From: Hoeflea sp. IMCC20628
GTDB taxonomy: Bacteria; Pseudomonadota; Alphaproteobacteria; Rhizobiales; Rhizobiaceae
DNA length: 64,000 nt
Direction: 5' to 3'
Assembly (NCBI RefSeq): GCF_001011155.1
Contig: NZ_CP011479.1
Span: forward strand, 2,560,501-2,624,500
The notes beneath the pieces are model-generated. The model worked only from the letters and a program-made list of their open reading frames with translations, was not told where the DNA came from and ran no database searches. The position numbers and the translations under genes were made by a program. Positions within the stretch are counted from its first letter, which is position 1. Each line of letters opens with the position of its first letter. Positions 62,077-64,000 of this stretch are shown here, piece after piece.

Positions 62077-63321
62077 TCAGGCGGCGAATTTCAGAAGCTT
62101 GATCGCCTCGAAATTCTGCACCCCGCCGCCCACGCGCTTGGTGGTGTAAAACAGCACATAGGGCTTGGCCGAATAGGGATCGCGCAGGATGCGAACCCCG
62201 GTGCGGTCAACCACCAGATAGCCGCGACGGAAATCACCAAAGGCGATCGACGCCGAGTCCGCGGCGATGTCGGGCATGTCCTCGGCCTCGACCACCGGAA
62301 AGCCCATCAGGGCTGCCTGCTGGCCCGCGCCCGCCGGCGGCGTCCAGAGATAGTTGCCGTCGGCATCCTTGAACTTGCGGATCTGGGCCTGGGTCTTGCG
62401 GTTCATCACGAAACGGCCGTTCTGGCGGTGCCCGGCCTTGAGCGCATAGATCAGCTCCACCAGCCGGTCGGAGGGATCAGCGCCAAAAGCGCCCGATGAT
62501 CCGGTGGAGATATGGCCGAGATTGCCCCAGCTCCAGCTGTCATCGTCGACGCTCGGGTAATCGAGAAAGCCGCGCGGCTTGTTGGCGCCATCGCCATTGA
62601 CGAAGGCCGCCCCCTCCTGCTCGGCAAACGCGGCTTCGACTTCGCTGGCGATCCAGCCCTCGATGTCGACAGCACTGTCCTCGATCAGCGAGGCGGTGGC
62701 AGCCGGCATGGCGTAGAGCTCCATGGTCGGAAACTGCAATTCCGCCAGTTGCGGTGCCGCCGTCTGCGGCCGTGCATCGGTCTCGCCAACCCAGCCGGTG
62801 GCCATACCGTCAAGCGCAAAGGGCTTTTTCAGCACAGCACCCGAGACCTGCCGCACCGTGGCCATCGAGCGGATCGGCGACAGCTCGGAGAGACGCCGGC
62901 CGATCTCGCTGTCGAGCTCGTCGGGCACCAGATAGCCGCCATCTGCATCACTGCCCGCCGACATGGCTTTGAGTTCAGATTGCCGCAACCCCGCCTCATC
63001 GCCGCGGCGCACATAGGCATCAAAAGCCTGCCGCACTGGCCCCGGCGCAGCGCTGCCGCCGCGTCCGAGATCAGGACGGGCACGCTTGACCAGCAACGCG
63101 TCGAGCGTCCGCTTCTGCTCGTCCAGCGCCGTGTCGATGCGCGCCATCTTTTCCTCGGTGATCACATCACCGCCGCCGCGCCGCTCGATCTCGGCCAACC
63201 GCTCGTCATTGGATTGCTTGTAGTGCTCAAACGCGGACATGAAGTCCTCGAAAGCGGCAGAGACGTCGGCATCGACGCTTTTGGTTTCGGGCGCTCGCCC
63301 GGTTTTGATCAGGGTGTTCAT
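62077..63321 (-). CDS. GTA major capsid protein (gp5, HK97 fold)
   Basis: 414 residues from MNTLIKTGRAPETKSVDADVSAAFEDFMSAFEHYK. A coiled N-terminal delta domain (about 15-90) precedes the capsid part: RQAFDAYVRRGDEAGLRQ, SAGSDADGGYLVPDELDSEI, MELYAMPAATASLIEDS, GFLDYPSVDDD, FVMNRKTQAQIRKFKDADGNYLW, GFPVVEAEDMPDI, VDRTGVRILRDPYSAKP. GAAAGGACGACCG precedes the ATG. The upstream protease frame runs into it without a stop. Confidence 0.95.
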   Translation of the reverse strand: MNTLIKTGRAPETKSVDADVSAAFEDFMSAFEHYKQSNDERLAEIERRGGGDVITEEKMARIDTALDEQKRTLDALLVKRARPDLGRGGSAAPGPVRQAFDAYVRRGDEAGLRQSELKAMSAGSDADGGYLVPDELDSEIGRRLSELSPIRSMATVRQVSGAVLKKPFALDGMATGWVGETDARPQTAAPQLAELQFPTMELYAMPAATASLIEDSAVDIEGWIASEVEAAFAEQEGAAFVNGDGANKPRGFLDYPSVDDDSWSWGNLGHISTGSSGAFGADPSDRLVELIYALKAGHRQNGRFVMNRKTQAQIRKFKDADGNYLWTPPAGAGQQAALMGFPVVEAEDMPDIAADSASIAFGDFRRGYLVVDRTGVRILRDPYSAKPYVLFYTTKRVGGGVQNFEAIKLLKFAA

Positions 63322-64000
63322 CGGTCGTCCTTTCAACAGATTGGGTTCGGTGGGCCGGGAAGTGCGAGACAACGCGCTTGTCAATGTGCGCATCTGGCGT
63401 TCCAGGCGTTTGAGATCCTCCGGCGCAGCGTCCTGCCTGTCCGAAAGCGCGCCAAAGCCACGGGCAATCAGCCCGCGCGCCTGGCGTCTGCTCAGCCCCG
63501 CATCCCGCGTGAGCCGGCGTTCGAGTTCACGCCGCGTCGGCGCCGGTGTTGCCTGCCCGAACCCTTTGACCGCGGTCACCCGCGCGCCCGGCTGCATCGG
63601 GAAGGTCACCACCGAAATCTCCCAGAGATCGGCGCTCAAAATCCGCCGCACCCCGACCTTGGCTTCATTGCGAGCGCGCAAGGTCTGAAACCCGATCGAC
63701 AGCCCGTCGAGCGCGCCGGATTTCATCAGCTCATGGACTTCCCGGGCACGAGCCACGCCAAGCGCCAGCTTGCCCTCGACATGCAGCCCGCGACTGTCTT
63801 CGCGGATCGACAGCCAGCGGCCGATCGGCTGGTCCGGGTCGTGCTGGTAGAGCATGCGCACATCGCTGGCGCCGCGCCGCTTCAGCGACGCTGCAAAAGC
63901 GCCCGGCTCGATCACGTCACGGCCCAGATCAACCGCGCCAAACAGGCTGGCATAGCCCGAGAAACTGCCGTCGCCGCTGACGTCTTCCAGTGCCAGATCG
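63322..64000 (-). CDS. GTA prohead protease (gp4), 5' end beyond the window, in frame with the capsid gene
   Basis: The sequence at the right edge reads DLALEDVSGDGSFSGYASLF, then AVDLGRDVIEPGAFAASL, RMLYQHDPDQPIGRW, DGLSIGFQTLRARN and LWEISVVTFPMQPGARV: the HK97 prohead protease with its His and Ser regions (LYQHD; GLSIGF). The tail LTRDAGLSRRQARGLIARGFGAL is the usual C-terminus of GTA proteases. Afterwards the frame continues for about 50 residues and joins the capsid start without any stop codon. The gene is incomplete at its 5' end. Confidence 0.9.

Noticed and set aside
52926-64000. Ordinary integrated prophage
   Set aside because: No integrase, replication, repressor or attachment site within reach; gene content and order are those of an RcGTA-type agent.

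Overview
The window is chromosomal DNA of an alphaproteobacterium of the Rhizobiales, probably close to Hoeflea, Phyllobacterium or Rhizobium. Evidence for this is the high GC content, the rhizobial gene orders (fabD-fabG-acpP-fabF-mltG-yicC; rpsF-rpsR-DUF2232-rplI; cycHJKL; degP-regulator-kinase-glnE), a rhizobial pterin/c-di-GMP pair and an RcGTA-type gene transfer agent. I found no tRNA, rRNA, CRISPR array, complete insertion sequence or integrase.

Layout. Positions 1-5.7 kb (minus strand) carry fatty-acid synthesis (fabD, fabG, acpP, fabF) followed by mltG and a partial yicC. Positions 5.9-7.9 kb (plus) hold an ArsR-led operon of small proteins (AHSA1, YCII, DUF1761), then a structured intergenic element and a small membrane protein. 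8.0-11.5 kb has a Ca/Na-type antiporter, an aldo-keto reductase and an MFS carrier. 11.6-14.1 kb (minus) encodes a secreted molybdopterin-fold protein and a GGDEF-EAL enzyme that match PruR-DcpA of Agrobacterium. 14.4-17.8 kb has a PPOX protein and the ribosomal operon rpsF-rpsR-DUF2232-rplI, which ends at a clear terminator. 17.8-19.4 kb (minus) is an ArsR regulator translationally coupled to an ATP-grasp enzyme.

19.5-31.5 kb contains an unusual uracil-DNA glycosylase, an MFS carrier, UspA, an EamA carrier, an orphan CoxL-type molybdenum subunit, pepN and a large PAS histidine kinase. 31.5-36.1 kb has a zinc metallopeptidase, a MarR/cytochrome b561 divergent pair, and an orphan histidine kinase between two single-domain response regulators. 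36.4-43.4 kb (minus) is degP, a response regulator, a kinase and glnE, with a 186-bp inverted-repeat element inserted between degP and the regulator. 43.6-49.5 kb holds a hydrolase-OsmC fusion and the cytochrome c maturation genes ccmI-ccmE-ccmF-ccmH. 49.8-52.8 kb has a small lipoprotein and a FeuQ/FeuP-like two-component system preceded by a small secreted protein in the position of FeuN.

52.9-64.0 kb (minus, running off the right edge) is a nearly complete gene transfer agent structural cluster, from prohead protease to the host-contact tail protein. Tight ATGA/GTGA overlaps couple many of its genes. Two anomalies stand out. The DUF2460 tail gene has its conserved N-terminus and body in different frames. 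The protease and capsid genes share one uninterrupted frame. The most interesting observations are this cluster and its defects, the pruR-dcpA and feuN-like modules, the inverted-repeat element at 41.5 kb, the folded element at 7.5 kb, and the ArsR/ATP-grasp couple.
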